From Pseudothermotoga hypogea DSM 11164 = NBRC 106472 (GTDB lineage: Bacteria > Thermotogota > Thermotogae > Thermotogales > DSM-5069), in the NCBI RefSeq assembly GCF_000816145.1, contig NZ_CP007141.1, forward strand, positions 682,001 through 746,000: a stretch of 64,000 bases of DNA, given 5' to 3'. Under the pieces are notes generated by a model that ran no database searches, had not been told where the DNA came from, and saw only the letters and a program-made list of their open reading frames with translations. A program made the position numbers and the translations under genes. This document shows, piece by piece, positions 1-8,966 of this stretch; the stretch's first letter is position 1; the number at the start of each line of letters is the position of its first letter.

Positions 1-520
1 ACGCAAGAGCCATTGCGATGACTGCTCTTTGTTTCATACCTCCGCTGTACTGGTGTGGGTACTGATCCATGCGCGACGGATCGAGACCAACGAGGGTGAA
101 CAGCTCTGCAACCTTCTCTCTGGCTTTGTCCAAGGGCATGTCGGGGAAATGGTTCTGAATGGCTTCGATGATTTGATCGCCCACCTTGTAAACGGGGTTC
201 AACGAGTTCATGGCGGCCTGGAATATCATCGAGATACCACGCCATCTGTACTTTCTCATCTCCGATTCGGGCAACTTCACCAGATCCACAGGCCCGTTGC
301 CCATATCGAACAGCACGCTACCGCCTTTGAACTCGGCGTTGTCGGGAAGCAGTCTGAGTATCGTCATAGATATAGAAGTTTTTCCGCAGCCAGATTCACC
401 GACTATGCCCAAGCTCTCCCCCTGATCCAGATCGAAGCTTATACCATCCACCGCCTTTACATAGCCCATCTTTGTCTTGTAATACATTCTCAGATCTCGC
501 ACCGACAGAAGCACCTGCAT
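1..520 (-). CDS. ABC transporter ATP-binding protein, OppD/DppD type (partial)
   Basis: This is the N-terminal part of the ATPase of a peptide/oligosaccharide-type (family 5) ABC importer. It couples ATP hydrolysis to transport on the cytoplasmic face of the membrane. The start is an ATG at 520, which overlaps the stop codon of the upstream permease (ATGA), so the two are translationally coupled. Walker A, GESGCGKT, is at about residues 41-48. The ABC signature appears as YSGGMKQR close to the window edge. Walker B, the H-loop and the C-terminal oligopeptide-type extension lie beyond base 1. It is the fourth gene of a leftward operon starting with the binding protein at 4577. The substrate cannot be read from this part. 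Confidence 0.93.
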   Translation of the reverse strand, partial: MQVLLSVRDLRMYYKTKMGYVKAVDGISFDLDQGESLGIVGESGCGKTSISMTILRLLPDNAEFKGGSVLFDMGNGPVDLVKLPESEMRKYRWRGISMIFQAAMNSLNPVYKVGDQIIEAIQNHFPDMPLDKAREKVAELFTLVGLDPSRMDQYPHQYSGGMKQRAVIAMALA

Positions 521-1500
521 CACCTCTTTCGCAATCTTGGATTGACGATCTCTTCAAGTCCGCGTCCAAGGAAATAGAAAGAAGAGCACAGCAGTGTGAT
601 GCAGACACCAGCAGGTAACCAAAGCCACCAGTACATTCCAATGCTGGCGCCCATGAGGTATCCGGAGGATTCTGCCATCTGGATGATCACACCCCAGCTC
701 ATGCGTATGTTGGCCAACCCAAGGAAGGAGAGCACCGCTTCGGTGAAAATGGCACCGGTGACGTTGAACATCATGTACAGAAAAGAGAGGGGCAAGATGT
801 TCGGTATGATGTGTCTGAATATGATGTAAGCATCGCTCGCACCAGTCGACTTCGCTGCGTCTATGAAAGGTCTCACCTTCACGGTCAACGCCTGAGCTTT
901 GAGAACGAGCGTTATGGAACCGAATCCCGCCAAAACCCCCATTATTAGTGCAAGCCTGAACAACGTCAGCTCTATGAAGGCACTCAGCACCATCAGCAAA
1001 GCCAGACTCGGGAACAGCATGACGATGTCCGCAAGCCTCATGAAGAACGTATCTATAACGCCACCGTAGTACGCCGCACTGGCACCTATGATCGTGCCTA
1101 TGATCACGGTGATGAGCGCCGCAGTGATACCCAGCACGAACTCCCTCGGTGTACTGTACATGATCATCGATAAGATGTCCCTACCGAGCGGATCGGTTCC
1201 CAGTGGATGTCTCAAAGAAGGAGGAGATGGATGACTCACTATGTCTGGATCGAAACCTATGATCGGATCGTATGGCATGAAGGTCTGATAACCGAAGGGA
1301 TCATCTTTCCAGAACAGATTTTTCATTATTACGGGATAAAGGGGATACAACAGGCCGAAGATGGCGAAGAATATGATCACACCTAGGCCGAACAGGGCGA
1401 GCTTCTTCTCTTTGAACAGCTCCCAGCCGGTCCTGAACGATCTGACCCAAAGCTTCAGTCTGATTTTCCATAGTGGTTCAGCAACGACCATTTCAGTCAC
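520..1500 (-). CDS. ABC transporter permease, DppC/OppC type
   Basis: Inner-membrane permease of a family-5 ABC importer, 326 aa. It has an N-terminal membrane anchor, a periplasmic stretch typical of DppC proteins (GTDPLGRD around residue 100), then about five more hydrophobic segments. The cytoplasmic EAA-type coupling loop contains AAKSTGASDAYIIFRHIIP. The GTG start at 1500 is preceded by a GAAGGAG ribosome binding site. It lies 14 bases after the DppB-type gene and overlaps the ATPase start by one base. In Thermotogae many such transporters carry oligosaccharides rather than peptides, so the ligand is left open. Confidence 0.93.
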   Translation of the reverse strand: MTEMVVAEPLWKIRLKLWVRSFRTGWELFKEKKLALFGLGVIIFFAIFGLLYPLYPVIMKNLFWKDDPFGYQTFMPYDPIIGFDPDIVSHPSPPSLRHPLGTDPLGRDILSMIMYSTPREFVLGITAALITVIIGTIIGASAAYYGGVIDTFFMRLADIVMLFPSLALLMVLSAFIELTLFRLALIMGVLAGFGSITLVLKAQALTVKVRPFIDAAKSTGASDAYIIFRHIIPNILPLSFLYMMFNVTGAIFTEAVLSFLGLANIRMSWGVIIQMAESSGYLMGASIGMYWWLWLPAGVCITLLCSSFYFLGRGLEEIVNPRLRKR

Positions 1501-1514
1501 TTTCGATCACTCCT

Positions 1515-2666
1515 TCAATACCTTATGCGCGGATCGAGGACCGCGTAGAGAACATCAGCAACCAAATGCGCGATCAAAACGAAGATACCCGTGAAGACCA
1601 AAAGGCCTATCAACAGGGGTGTATCTTGAGTGTTCAACGCCTCCAAATACGCGCGCCCGATGCCTGGCCAGGAGAACATCGTTTCCGTAATGATACCGCC
1701 ACCCACCGTGAATCCCAAGCTTATGACGAAGTTGGTGACCAAAGGCAAGAGCGCGTTCCTCGCAGCGTGCTTGTCCCTGACGACGTTGTCCGGTAAACCT
1801 TTCGCCTTAGCGGTGGTTATGTAGTCCTCCCTTATGACGTCCAGCATCGTGTCGCGCATGACGAGCATACTACCCGCAAAAGAGTAGAGGGTCAGTGTGA
1901 GCACTGGAAGCACCATGTGCTTTATGATATCCCAGGCGTAAACAGAATAGCCCGAGAGGATCCATATCACGATTGAAATAACGACAGTAATAGCTGAAGA
2001 AGTGTAAAGCACGGCTTTCTTAGCGGGAATCGTTTTGAGTCTGTTTGAGATCAGTAGGGCGATCAGAAAAACTACGAGAAACACCAAGGCCGTCAAGAGA
2101 AGCCTGATGAAGATCGTTTGTGCCGATAAAGGTGCGGTCTTCCACAGGTTCGGGTCAATGAACTGGTTGAGGGGCAAGATCTTCAGAATCACACCGAACA
2201 ACCAGATGTTGAAAATTGCAAGCAATGGTAAGAAAATCGTCCAAAAGACGATCCCAACGAACGTGGTCGTTTTATCGAGCAAACCACTCCTTTTCCACGC
2301 TGCCCTTTTTCCGAGGTTGTATCCAAGCAGATAAGAAACAAGCGTGGAAGTGACGAAAAGGAAAACTGTCCTCGGTAACCTTTCTGCTATGATCGTCGTC
2401 ACCCTGGTGGGAAAGTAAGAGAAGGAGATCCCCAGGTCCAGCGTTAGAAAGTTTTTCATATAGATCAGATATCTGATATGTGCGGGCTTGTCGAAGCCAA
2501 ACTGTCGTTTCAAATTCTCCCTGATCTCCGGCGTCAGCTTCGGATTGAGAAGGTACTGATCGACGAAACTGCCCGGCATCGCTTCGATCAACCAGTACAC
2601 CACCGTCACGTAGATGAACAGTAGTATGACTATTTGCAGCACTCTCTTTCCGAGAAACTTCAGCAC
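1515..2666 (-). CDS. ABC transporter permease, DppB/OppB type
   Basis: Inner-membrane permease partner of the DppC-type gene, 383 aa from the GTG at 2666. A reading frame continues 18 codons further upstream, but it would run through the hairpin at 2692-2717. The GTG at 2666 has a strong AAAGGAGG site, so it is the better start. The N-terminal helix begins VLKFLGKRVLQI, and the coupling loop (TTAKAKGLPDNVVRDKHAAR) sits before the last helices. The protein is longer than a typical DppB (about 310-340 aa) because of an extra hydrophobic segment around residues 190-260. It belongs to the operon with the binding protein at 2745-4577. Confidence 0.92.
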   Translation of the reverse strand: MLKFLGKRVLQIVILLFIYVTVVYWLIEAMPGSFVDQYLLNPKLTPEIRENLKRQFGFDKPAHIRYLIYMKNFLTLDLGISFSYFPTRVTTIIAERLPRTVFLFVTSTLVSYLLGYNLGKRAAWKRSGLLDKTTTFVGIVFWTIFLPLLAIFNIWLFGVILKILPLNQFIDPNLWKTAPLSAQTIFIRLLLTALVFLVVFLIALLISNRLKTIPAKKAVLYTSSAITVVISIVIWILSGYSVYAWDIIKHMVLPVLTLTLYSFAGSMLVMRDTMLDVIREDYITTAKAKGLPDNVVRDKHAARNALLPLVTNFVISLGFTVGGGIITETMFSWPGIGRAYLEALNTQDTPLLIGLLVFTGIFVLIAHLVADVLYAVLDPRIRY

Positions 2667-2686
2667 GCTCGATCTCCTCCTTTGTG

Positions 2687-2717
2687 AAAAACCCAACCGC
2701 CCAGACGGGCGGTTGGG
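2687..2717 (-). terminator. Intercistronic hairpin with U-run between binding protein and permeases
   Basis: On the minus strand an 11-bp perfect GC-rich stem (CCCAACCGCCC / GGGCGGTTGGG, loop GTCT) is followed by TTTTT. It lies between the binding-protein stop (2745) and the permease start (2666). This is the form of an intrinsic terminator. Because the permeases follow directly with no visible new promoter, it probably works as a partial terminator or mRNA stabiliser, keeping the binding protein in excess over the permeases. The function is inferred. Confidence 0.82.
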
Positions 2718-2744
2718 CACATTTACAGCGCTACGAAATCATCT

Positions 2745-4577
2745 TCATTGAGCAGTCTTGACGAGTGCAGGCACTCCGCCCACATATTGCAAACCAGACA
2801 GCGTTTGTTCGTACGGGAATACGATTTGATCGACCCTGTAGGCTTCCACGATTGGTGTGTCGAACAGAACGATGTACGGAAGGTCCTCTGCTAAGATTTC
2901 CTGAAGCTTGAAGCCGAGCTCCTTCGCCTTGTTTATGTCGGAAGCTGCTAAGAATTCATCGGCGAGTTTGTCGAACTCTGGGTTGTTGTAACCGGCCGCA
3001 TTGAAGTCGCCCACACCGGCGCGTTTGCTGTGGAAGAAGTCGGCCATGTGGTCTGGATAGTAGCCCAAACTCCAACCGAGCATGTAGATGTCGAAGTTGA
3101 ACGGCTCGTCCCAGACCCTCTGGACGATGTAGTTGAAGTCCACCAGGTTGGCCTTGATGGGTATGCCTATTTCGTTCGCCCATCTTTCGATGTAGAGCGC
3201 CATCGTGGCTCTCATTGGGTCGTATCCGGTGCCCGGAGCGAGCAACTCGATCTGTTCGATCCTCTGACCGTTCGGAGCGATGAGACCTCTACCCTGTCTC
3301 ACGACGTTGTTACCTTCGATCTTCGGTTCGACAACCCATTTGAAACCAGCCTTCTTCAGAAGATCTATCGCGAGTTTTCTTCTCTCACCGTAGCTCATAC
3401 CGTAACCTGGTGTGATTTCCGGAACCTTCGGGTTGTACCAGAAGGCGTTTCCAACGGGCACGACGCTGTACTGCGGGAAGGCCTGACCACCAAGGACCCT
3501 TGAGCAGAGGAACTCTCTGTCGATGAGCGCAGCTATGGCCTGTCTGAATTCCTTGATGCTCATCGGGTATCTTCTCATGTTGAAGCACATGTACCTGAAG
3601 CCGTTCGTCGTGTTGCTGATGACCTTCACGCCACTGGCCTTGGCAAGCTGGTCTGCCTCACCCTTCTGCAGACCGAGAGAGTTGAACACGAAGCTCACAT
3701 CGCCGTTTATCAACGCAGTGATCGCAGCCGCCCTGTTCAGGTATATCCTGTAAATGATGTCTTCCACGTAGGGACCAGTGACGAGCTCGAGCATCTTTTC
3801 ACCCGTGGGTTCACCGTAGCCAGCCCAATAGAAACCGGTATTGGGGTTCTTGATCTCAACCGCACCGTTCTTGTAGAGGATGAGAGTGCTTCCTTTGTCG
3901 AAGTAGTCTGGCCTGGCCTTCTGCTGGACGAACGCTCCCTTTTCCCATTTGACCAACTTGAACGGGCCTATGATGGGTTCATCAAAGTTGTCGTAGTTGT
4001 AGAGAGTCTGCAAGGGAGCTCCCGTCTTCAACGCTTCTTCAACTTTTGGTTCCCAGTATTTCTTGGACAGAATGGGGGCCATCAGGGCTCCGAAGTTCGC
4101 CTTCGCCAGACTCGGCTGAGTGAAGTAGATCTTCACCGTGAAATCATCGATTTTTTCTGCTTTGACGAAGTAGTCAGGATCGATCATGCTTGCCCAGTTT
4201 CCACCAAGACCGTATTCCTTGATCAATTTCATAACGGTGTTCATTGTCCAGACAACATCGTCCGCGGTGAACTGCGTCCCGTCAGACCAAAACACATCCT
4301 TTCTCAGAGGTACCGTGTACGCCCACAGATTCCCTTCCTGCTCGATCTTTGGAAGATCCGCTGCAAGGCTTGGAATCCAGTCGAACCTCACGTCAGAATA
4401 ACTGTACAGCGCTCCGTACCAAGTTCCGAGCACGTACGAGTTCCACACTGTGGCGTTTGGACCGTAGTGATTCCATGGATTCAGCGTCTTAGGTTCCTCC
4501 AACAGCGCCCAGTTGATAGTCTGTGCGAAGACTGAGAGCACAACCAGGATGCTGACAAACACGAACAGCTTTCTCAT
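2745..4577 (-). CDS. Family 5 extracellular solute-binding protein
   Basis: Secreted ligand-binding component of the adjacent ABC importer, about 610 aa. The ATG at 4577 is chosen over an in-frame start 12 codons upstream because it has a GGGAGG site and begins directly with a signal peptide (MRKLFVFVSILVVLSVFAQ). The mature protein shows SBP_bac_5 features: LRKDVFWSDGTQFTADDVVW near the N-terminus, the IGPFKLVKWEKG segment, and a C-terminal region ending in LPYIVLFDTPIVEAY. Family-5 proteins bind peptides, nickel or, in Thermotogae, often oligosaccharides. The sequence alone does not identify the ligand. It is the first gene of the leftward operon and has its own promoter at 4614-4644. Confidence 0.93.
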   Translation of the reverse strand: MRKLFVFVSILVVLSVFAQTINWALLEEPKTLNPWNHYGPNATVWNSYVLGTWYGALYSYSDVRFDWIPSLAADLPKIEQEGNLWAYTVPLRKDVFWSDGTQFTADDVVWTMNTVMKLIKEYGLGGNWASMIDPDYFVKAEKIDDFTVKIYFTQPSLAKANFGALMAPILSKKYWEPKVEEALKTGAPLQTLYNYDNFDEPIIGPFKLVKWEKGAFVQQKARPDYFDKGSTLILYKNGAVEIKNPNTGFYWAGYGEPTGEKMLELVTGPYVEDIIYRIYLNRAAAITALINGDVSFVFNSLGLQKGEADQLAKASGVKVISNTTNGFRYMCFNMRRYPMSIKEFRQAIAALIDREFLCSRVLGGQAFPQYSVVPVGNAFWYNPKVPEITPGYGMSYGERRKLAIDLLKKAGFKWVVEPKIEGNNVVRQGRGLIAPNGQRIEQIELLAPGTGYDPMRATMALYIERWANEIGIPIKANLVDFNYIVQRVWDEPFNFDIYMLGWSLGYYPDHMADFFHSKRAGVGDFNAAGYNNPEFDKLADEFLAASDINKAKELGFKLQEILAEDLPYIVLFDTPIVEAYRVDQIVFPYEQTLSGLQYVGGVPALVKTAQ

Positions 4578-4613
4578 TCCCTCTACCTCCCTTCTTGGGT
4601 TTTGGCATTTCAT

Positions 4614-4644
4614 ATTATACTATCATAAAATCGTGACTTGACAA
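4614..4644 (-). promoter_or_regulatory. Probable sigma-A promoter for the binding-protein operon
   Basis: On the minus strand, TTGTCA (4644-4639) and a perfect TATAAT (4619-4614) are separated by 19 bases. They lie 36 bases upstream of the binding-protein start at 4577 and just beyond the 3' end of kbl. The spacing is longer than the usual 17, so the -35 call is less sure than the -10. Confidence 0.6.
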
Positions 4645-4649
4645 GTGTT

Positions 4650-5888
4650 TCAGCCGTTCCATCGTTCCCTTTTGTATTTTTCCAAAACGTTCAAGACGTA
4701 GTCTATGTCAGCGGGTGTGTGGTCTGCGTTCACTTGGAACCTTATCGTTTCATCACCCTTCGGCACAACAGGATAGTTCAACCCAGTGGCGAGCACGCCA
4801 TGTTCGATCAGATAGTTCACCAAATCTGCCGTCCTTTTCGTGTCTCTCACCAGAAGTGGGACAATAGGATGTTCGCTCTCGATCGTCTCATAACCCAGCC
4901 TGACCAAACCTTCGCGGAATCTTCTCGCCAAGCCTCTCAGGTAAGAGAGCTTTTCTCTTCCCTCCTGACTGTCCAGGATTTGCAACACTTTCAAAGCACA
5001 GGCGGCCTCGGCCGGAGTGATGGGATTGGAATAGATGTACGTGATCGCCTTCTCTCTGAGGTAAGTGATCAGTATCTCACTCGAAACGACGTATCCTCCG
5101 TTGACACCGAAGGCTTTCCCAAGAGTTCCAATCAAAAGATCCGCCTTAGCGTTTGTGACTTCTTCGGTGCCTCTCCCCGTCTGACCGAAGGCTCCAACGC
5201 CGTGCGAATCGTCAACGATGGTGACGATGTTCTGAGGAAAATGTCGATCGTACTTTTCCGCCAGGCTCTGTATCACGTTCAAAGGAGCGTAATCTCCTCT
5301 CATGCTGAACACACCGTCCGTGACGATGATCAGCCTCTCTGCCTTACCGACGCTTTGAACGATCTTTTCCTCGAGATCCTTCATGTCGAGGTGTCTGTAT
5401 ATGAACCTTTCCTTCGGTCGTGCGAGCCTCACCGCATTTATGATGCAGTTGTGGTTCAACTCGTCACTGATGACTATAGTCTCTGGAGTTACGAGCGAGG
5501 CGATGACACCTATCACCGTCACGTACGCGGCACTGTAGATCATCGCCTCTTCTCTCGCGTGAAACCTCGCGAGGGCTTTCTCAAGCTCTCTGTGGGGTTG
5601 AAATGTCCCGCTTATGAACCTCACGGCGCCCGGTCCGACACCGAACTTGCGCGCGGTTTCCTCCTCCACCTTTATGATGTCCTCCCTCAGAGACATCCCC
5701 AAATACGAGTTCGAGTTCATCCTTATGAATTCTTTGTTGCCGAAGCCCTTCAACAAATACCTTGGACCCTTACCATCGGACGGTTTCTTCACATCGACGA
5801 TGATGAATTCCTTTCCCTTCGCCCTTCCCTCCCTCTTGAGCTGTTCCAGCTCTTGGAACAAAGCGTTTTCCAGTCTGTCTATCGCCAC
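4650..5888 (-). CDS. kbl: Glycine C-acetyltransferase (2-amino-3-ketobutyrate CoA ligase)
   Basis: PLP-dependent cytosolic enzyme that cleaves 2-amino-3-oxobutyrate with CoA to glycine and acetyl-CoA, the second step of threonine breakdown. The protein is 412 aa, against about 398 in E. coli. Alpha-oxoamine synthase features are clear: NSYLGM near residue 60, the DDSHGVGAFG motif, and the PLP lysine in GTLGKAFGVNGGYV. The fold alone would also allow BioF or another oxoamine synthase. The divergent tdh gene, which makes exactly this substrate, decides for kbl. The start is a GTG at 5888 behind AAGGGGGCG. Confidence 0.88.
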   Translation of the reverse strand: MAIDRLENALFQELEQLKREGRAKGKEFIIVDVKKPSDGKGPRYLLKGFGNKEFIRMNSNSYLGMSLREDIIKVEEETARKFGVGPGAVRFISGTFQPHRELEKALARFHAREEAMIYSAAYVTVIGVIASLVTPETIVISDELNHNCIINAVRLARPKERFIYRHLDMKDLEEKIVQSVGKAERLIIVTDGVFSMRGDYAPLNVIQSLAEKYDRHFPQNIVTIVDDSHGVGAFGQTGRGTEEVTNAKADLLIGTLGKAFGVNGGYVVSSEILITYLREKAITYIYSNPITPAEAACALKVLQILDSQEGREKLSYLRGLARRFREGLVRLGYETIESEHPIVPLLVRDTKRTADLVNYLIEHGVLATGLNYPVVPKGDETIRFQVNADHTPADIDYVLNVLEKYKRERWNG

Positions 5889-5911
5889 CGTTGTCGCCCC
5901 CTTCCATGGTC

Positions 5912-5952
5912 ATTATACAATGTTTTGTTTTTGTAGTGCTTTGTTGTACACT
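5912..5952. promoter_or_regulatory. Divergent promoter region between kbl and tdh
   Basis: On the minus strand a perfect TATAAT (5917-5912) lies 23 bases before the kbl GTG; its -35 is not recognisable. On the plus strand TTGTTT (5925-5930), a 16-base spacer and TACACT (5947-5952) point to tdh. The two cores overlap in about 40 bases, so the genes of one pathway share a compact divergent promoter. No operator palindrome was evident. Confidence 0.55.
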
Positions 5953-5985
5953 GTGATTTGGAAGAGACAGAAAGGAGGATGACAC

Positions 5986-7017
5986 ATGAAGGCTTTGGTG
6001 AAGACATCCATGGCGGAAGGTCTCACGATGATGCAGGTGCCGGATCCGGATGAACCGGGTCCGACGGAGGTTCTCATCAAGGTAAAAACGGCTTCCATAT
6101 GTGGTTCGGACGTGCACATCTACAGATGGGACAGTTGGGCGCAAAGCCGAATAAAACCACCACTCATAATCGGACACGAGTTCTCAGGAATCGTGGAGAA
6201 GGTTGGTGAAGCCGTCCAGACGGTGAAAGTTGGAGACTACGTCGCTTGTGAGACGCACATACCCTGTTTGAGTTGTGCACAGTGCCGAACGAACAGAATG
6301 CATGTCTGTCGGGACATGAAGATACTCGGTGTTGATGTCAACGGGGCGTTTGCCGAGTACGTGAAGGTTCCTCAGACCGTGGTGTGGAAGTTGTCGAAAG
6401 AAATCGATCCGACCTTCGCATCGGTGATGGAACCTTTCGGTAATGCCGTCCACACGGCAAGCGTCGAGGACCTCACGGGTAAGATCGTTTTGATCAGTGG
6501 CGTCGGACCCATAGGTGCCATGGCGATACAGGTGGCGAAGGCTTCGGGTGCGGCTTTCATAATCGCTTCGGAAATAAAGGAATTCAGAAAATCTCTCGCA
6601 CTCGCCAACGGTGCGGACATTGTCATAGATCCCACGAAGGAAAACCTTGAAAGTAGAGTGATGCAGCTGACCGATGGAAACGGTGTCGACGTGTTCCTGG
6701 AAATGTCCGGAAGCGTGGAAGCGCTCAAACAGGGTCTGAAGGTAACGACGAACGGAGGAGCCGTCTCGATCCTTGGACTCTACGGGAAGGAGGTTTCCAT
6801 CAACATCGACGAACTCATCACCTTCAAATCTCTCAGACTCTTCGGTATCACGGGAAGAAGAATGTTCGAAACATGGTATGTGGCGGACAGACTCCTGAAG
6901 CACAAAAAAGTGGACCTCTCGAAGGTCGTGACACACGTTATCAGATTCGATGAATGGAAATACGGTTTCGAACTGATGATGAAGGGAGAGTGTGGAAAGG
7001 TTGTCATGAGGCTCTGA
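5986..7017 (+). CDS. tdh: L-threonine 3-dehydrogenase (zinc, MDR family)
   Basis: Cytosolic medium-chain dehydrogenase that oxidises L-threonine to 2-amino-3-oxobutyrate with NAD+; kbl then finishes the conversion to glycine. The protein is 343 aa, the usual length. Catalytic zinc ligands are seen in ICGSDVH (Cys about residue 38) and GHEFSG. The structural zinc cysteines form CLSCAQCRTNRMHVC. The NAD-binding turn appears as ISGVGPIGAMAIQ. The ATG start has an AAAGGAGG site. The gene is divergent from kbl. Its stop codon abuts the stop of the convergent FakA gene with no spacer. Confidence 0.92.
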   Translation: MKALVKTSMAEGLTMMQVPDPDEPGPTEVLIKVKTASICGSDVHIYRWDSWAQSRIKPPLIIGHEFSGIVEKVGEAVQTVKVGDYVACETHIPCLSCAQCRTNRMHVCRDMKILGVDVNGAFAEYVKVPQTVVWKLSKEIDPTFASVMEPFGNAVHTASVEDLTGKIVLISGVGPIGAMAIQVAKASGAAFIIASEIKEFRKSLALANGADIVIDPTKENLESRVMQLTDGNGVDVFLEMSGSVEALKQGLKVTTNGGAVSILGLYGKEVSINIDELITFKSLRLFGITGRRMFETWYVADRLLKHKKVDLSKVVTHVIRFDEWKYGFELMMKGECGKVVMRL

Positions 7018-8619
7018 TCATTCGATCATCAGAAGGTACGGATAGTGTGGTTGACCTCCCTCTTGAACATCTATCTGAGGATTGTCCATAACGTTCTTGA
7101 AAACATTTTCTAAGATGGCCACATCGTCGTCTCTGGCGTCTTGACCCTTGAATATCGTGACGATCTCTCTTCCTCTCAGATCCAGTGCGAGCAACGCTCT
7201 GTGCAGCGCCTGCTTCAACGATTGACCGTGTGCGATCAGCGCTTTGCCTTTCAAGATCATGTATTCACCTTTCTTGATCTTCGTGCCGTTGTGCTTTGCG
7301 TCTCTGACGGCACGCGTGATGCTCAAGGCGATTATGTAGCTCGCGGCCTCCTTGAATTTTCTTGTCAACGCTTCTTCCGATTCGTTCGGATCGAAGGCCA
7401 TCATGGCTGAGATACACTCTTGGACGGTGTTCGTCGGTATGATGATCACCTTCTTGTCGTTGATTTGCTCCGCCGCCTGCTTGGCAGCCATATGGATGTT
7501 GGGATTGTTCGGAAACACGAAAACAACGTCGGCGTTGACCCTCTCGATCGCGATCTTCAAATCCGCCGTGCTGGGGTTCATAGTTTGTCCACCGCGAACG
7601 ATCTGGTCCACGCCGAGATTCCTCAGTATCGTGCTGATACCCTGGCCCGGTGAGACGGCGACGAAACCGTACTTTCTTCTCTGCTCGGCTTGTTGCACAA
7701 CGTGCTCATGCTGCAGTTTCATGTTGTCTATCTTCACCTTCAAGATCTCTCCGTACTTCAGTGCCTCTTCTATGACCAGACCGGGATTGTTCGTGTGCAC
7801 GTGCGTTTTCAGAATGGCCGAGTCGTGCACCACAACAGCAGAGTCTCCCATACCTTCAAGGAAACTCCTGAACAGTTCCACTTCCACATCGGAAAAGTTG
7901 TTCTCTCTCTTTATCATCACCTCTGTACAGTACTGAAAGGTCAGCTCCTCGATTGGAAGTTCGACCGTCACTTCACCATCCTTGCTCGTGAGTAGCTCCA
8001 AATTTGCTTTCTCCCCGAGCGCAGCGGCGTAGAAACCTTTGAATATGTAGAGCAATCCCTTCGCACCGGCGTCCACCACATTTGCCTCTCTGAGAACCGG
8101 CAAAAGTTTCGGAGTTTCTTTGACTGCTTCTTCGGCAACTTGGACTATCCACTTCAAGACTTCCGGAAAATCTTGAAAGTTTGCAGCTTCTTCGGAACGT
8201 TCGACGATTCTCCTCAACACGGTGAGGATCGTACCTTCAACCGGTTTCATGACGGCTTTGTACGCCACGTTCTTTGCTTCCTTTATCATTCCCAGGATAT
8301 CTCGGGGCTCTAAGGATTTCTTTTTCTCACAGTAAATCGCAAAACCTCTGAAAATTTGTGAAAGTATCACTCCGGAATTTCCACGTGCTCCCATCAATGT
8401 ACCATTCTTTATTGCTTCCATGACAGAACAAAGATCGGTCTTCGTCAGTTGCTCCAAGTACTTGCAACCCTCGCGCATGGTTGCGAGCATGTTCGATCCG
8501 GTGTCACCATCGGGAACGGGAAAGACGTTGAGGGCGTTCAACTCATCCACGTGGAGTGCGAGTTCCTCTGTCCCTTTCTCGAACGCGAGCTTCATGAATT
8601 TGCCATTCACTTTTGGCAA
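7018..8619 (-). CDS. fakA: DAK2/DegV-linked kinase, FakA family (fatty acid kinase catalytic subunit)
   Basis: Cytosolic kinase of the FakA/YloV family, which phosphorylates fatty acids bound to a FakB (DegV) partner for phospholipid synthesis. The protein is 533 aa from a TTG at 8619, chosen because GAGGAGGTG lies 8 bases upstream and the protein then begins LPKVNGKF as in the family. The DhaL/DAK2 nucleotide-binding signature NVFPVPDGDTGSNM is near residue 40, and the conserved GARGNSGVILSQIFRG near residue 80. The C-terminal half matches the FakA middle and C-terminal domains. No fakB is seen in the window. It follows an Asp23 protein, the common pairing. Confidence 0.88.
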   Translation of the reverse strand: MPKVNGKFMKLAFEKGTEELALHVDELNALNVFPVPDGDTGSNMLATMREGCKYLEQLTKTDLCSVMEAIKNGTLMGARGNSGVILSQIFRGFAIYCEKKKSLEPRDILGMIKEAKNVAYKAVMKPVEGTILTVLRRIVERSEEAANFQDFPEVLKWIVQVAEEAVKETPKLLPVLREANVVDAGAKGLLYIFKGFYAAALGEKANLELLTSKDGEVTVELPIEELTFQYCTEVMIKRENNFSDVEVELFRSFLEGMGDSAVVVHDSAILKTHVHTNNPGLVIEEALKYGEILKVKIDNMKLQHEHVVQQAEQRRKYGFVAVSPGQGISTILRNLGVDQIVRGGQTMNPSTADLKIAIERVNADVVFVFPNNPNIHMAAKQAAEQINDKKVIIIPTNTVQECISAMMAFDPNESEEALTRKFKEAASYIIALSITRAVRDAKHNGTKIKKGEYMILKGKALIAHGQSLKQALHRALLALDLRGREIVTIFKGQDARDDDVAILENVFKNVMDNPQIDVQEGGQPHYPYLLMIE

Positions 8620-8633
8620 GTCAGCACACCTCC

Positions 8634-8966
8634 TCAACGAACTCCCGTAACGTGCACGTTAACCTCAACGTCCTCGCAACCACCAACATTCTGCATGACG
8701 TGAGACACGTTTTCCATGATGTTCTTGGCCACCTCTGTGACCTTCACCCCGTACTCCACCTCTATGTAGATGTCCACAACGACCTTTCCGCTGTCATGTT
8801 CCTCGACTTTGATCCTTTCTTCTTCTTTCTCGCCAAAAAGCTTTCCAAAAAAGCTTTCCGATGAAATGTTCACAGGCCCATAGCTCTGAAGCGTGGCTAT
8901 GTACGCGAGTTTCTTGAGTGCTTTCAAACTCACTTCAAGATCTCCGCATTCCAACTTGATCACCAT
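8634..8966 (-). CDS. Asp23/Gls24 family (YloU-like) protein
   Basis: Small protein (110 aa) of the Asp23/Gls24 envelope-stress family. The typical core is visible in the second half, with VDIYIEVEYGVKVTEVAKNI followed by a hydrophilic strand and a terminal VNVHVTG. The role is not firmly known; in Gram-positive relatives it is membrane-associated and sits beside fakA as here. The ATG at 8966 has a GGAGGT site 8 bases upstream. The start lies inside the last 32 bases of dxs, implying translational coupling. Confidence 0.85.
   Translation of the reverse strand: MVIKLECGDLEVSLKALKKLAYIATLQSYGPVNISSESFFGKLFGEKEEERIKVEEHDSGKVVVDIYIEVEYGVKVTEVAKNIMENVSHVMQNVGGCEDVEVNVHVTGVR

Noticed and set aside
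2667-2720. An N-terminal extension of the DppB-type permease starting at 2720
   Set aside because: The extension would translate the hairpin at 2692-2717, has no ribosome binding site and adds residues not seen in the family. The GTG at 2666 has a perfect site.
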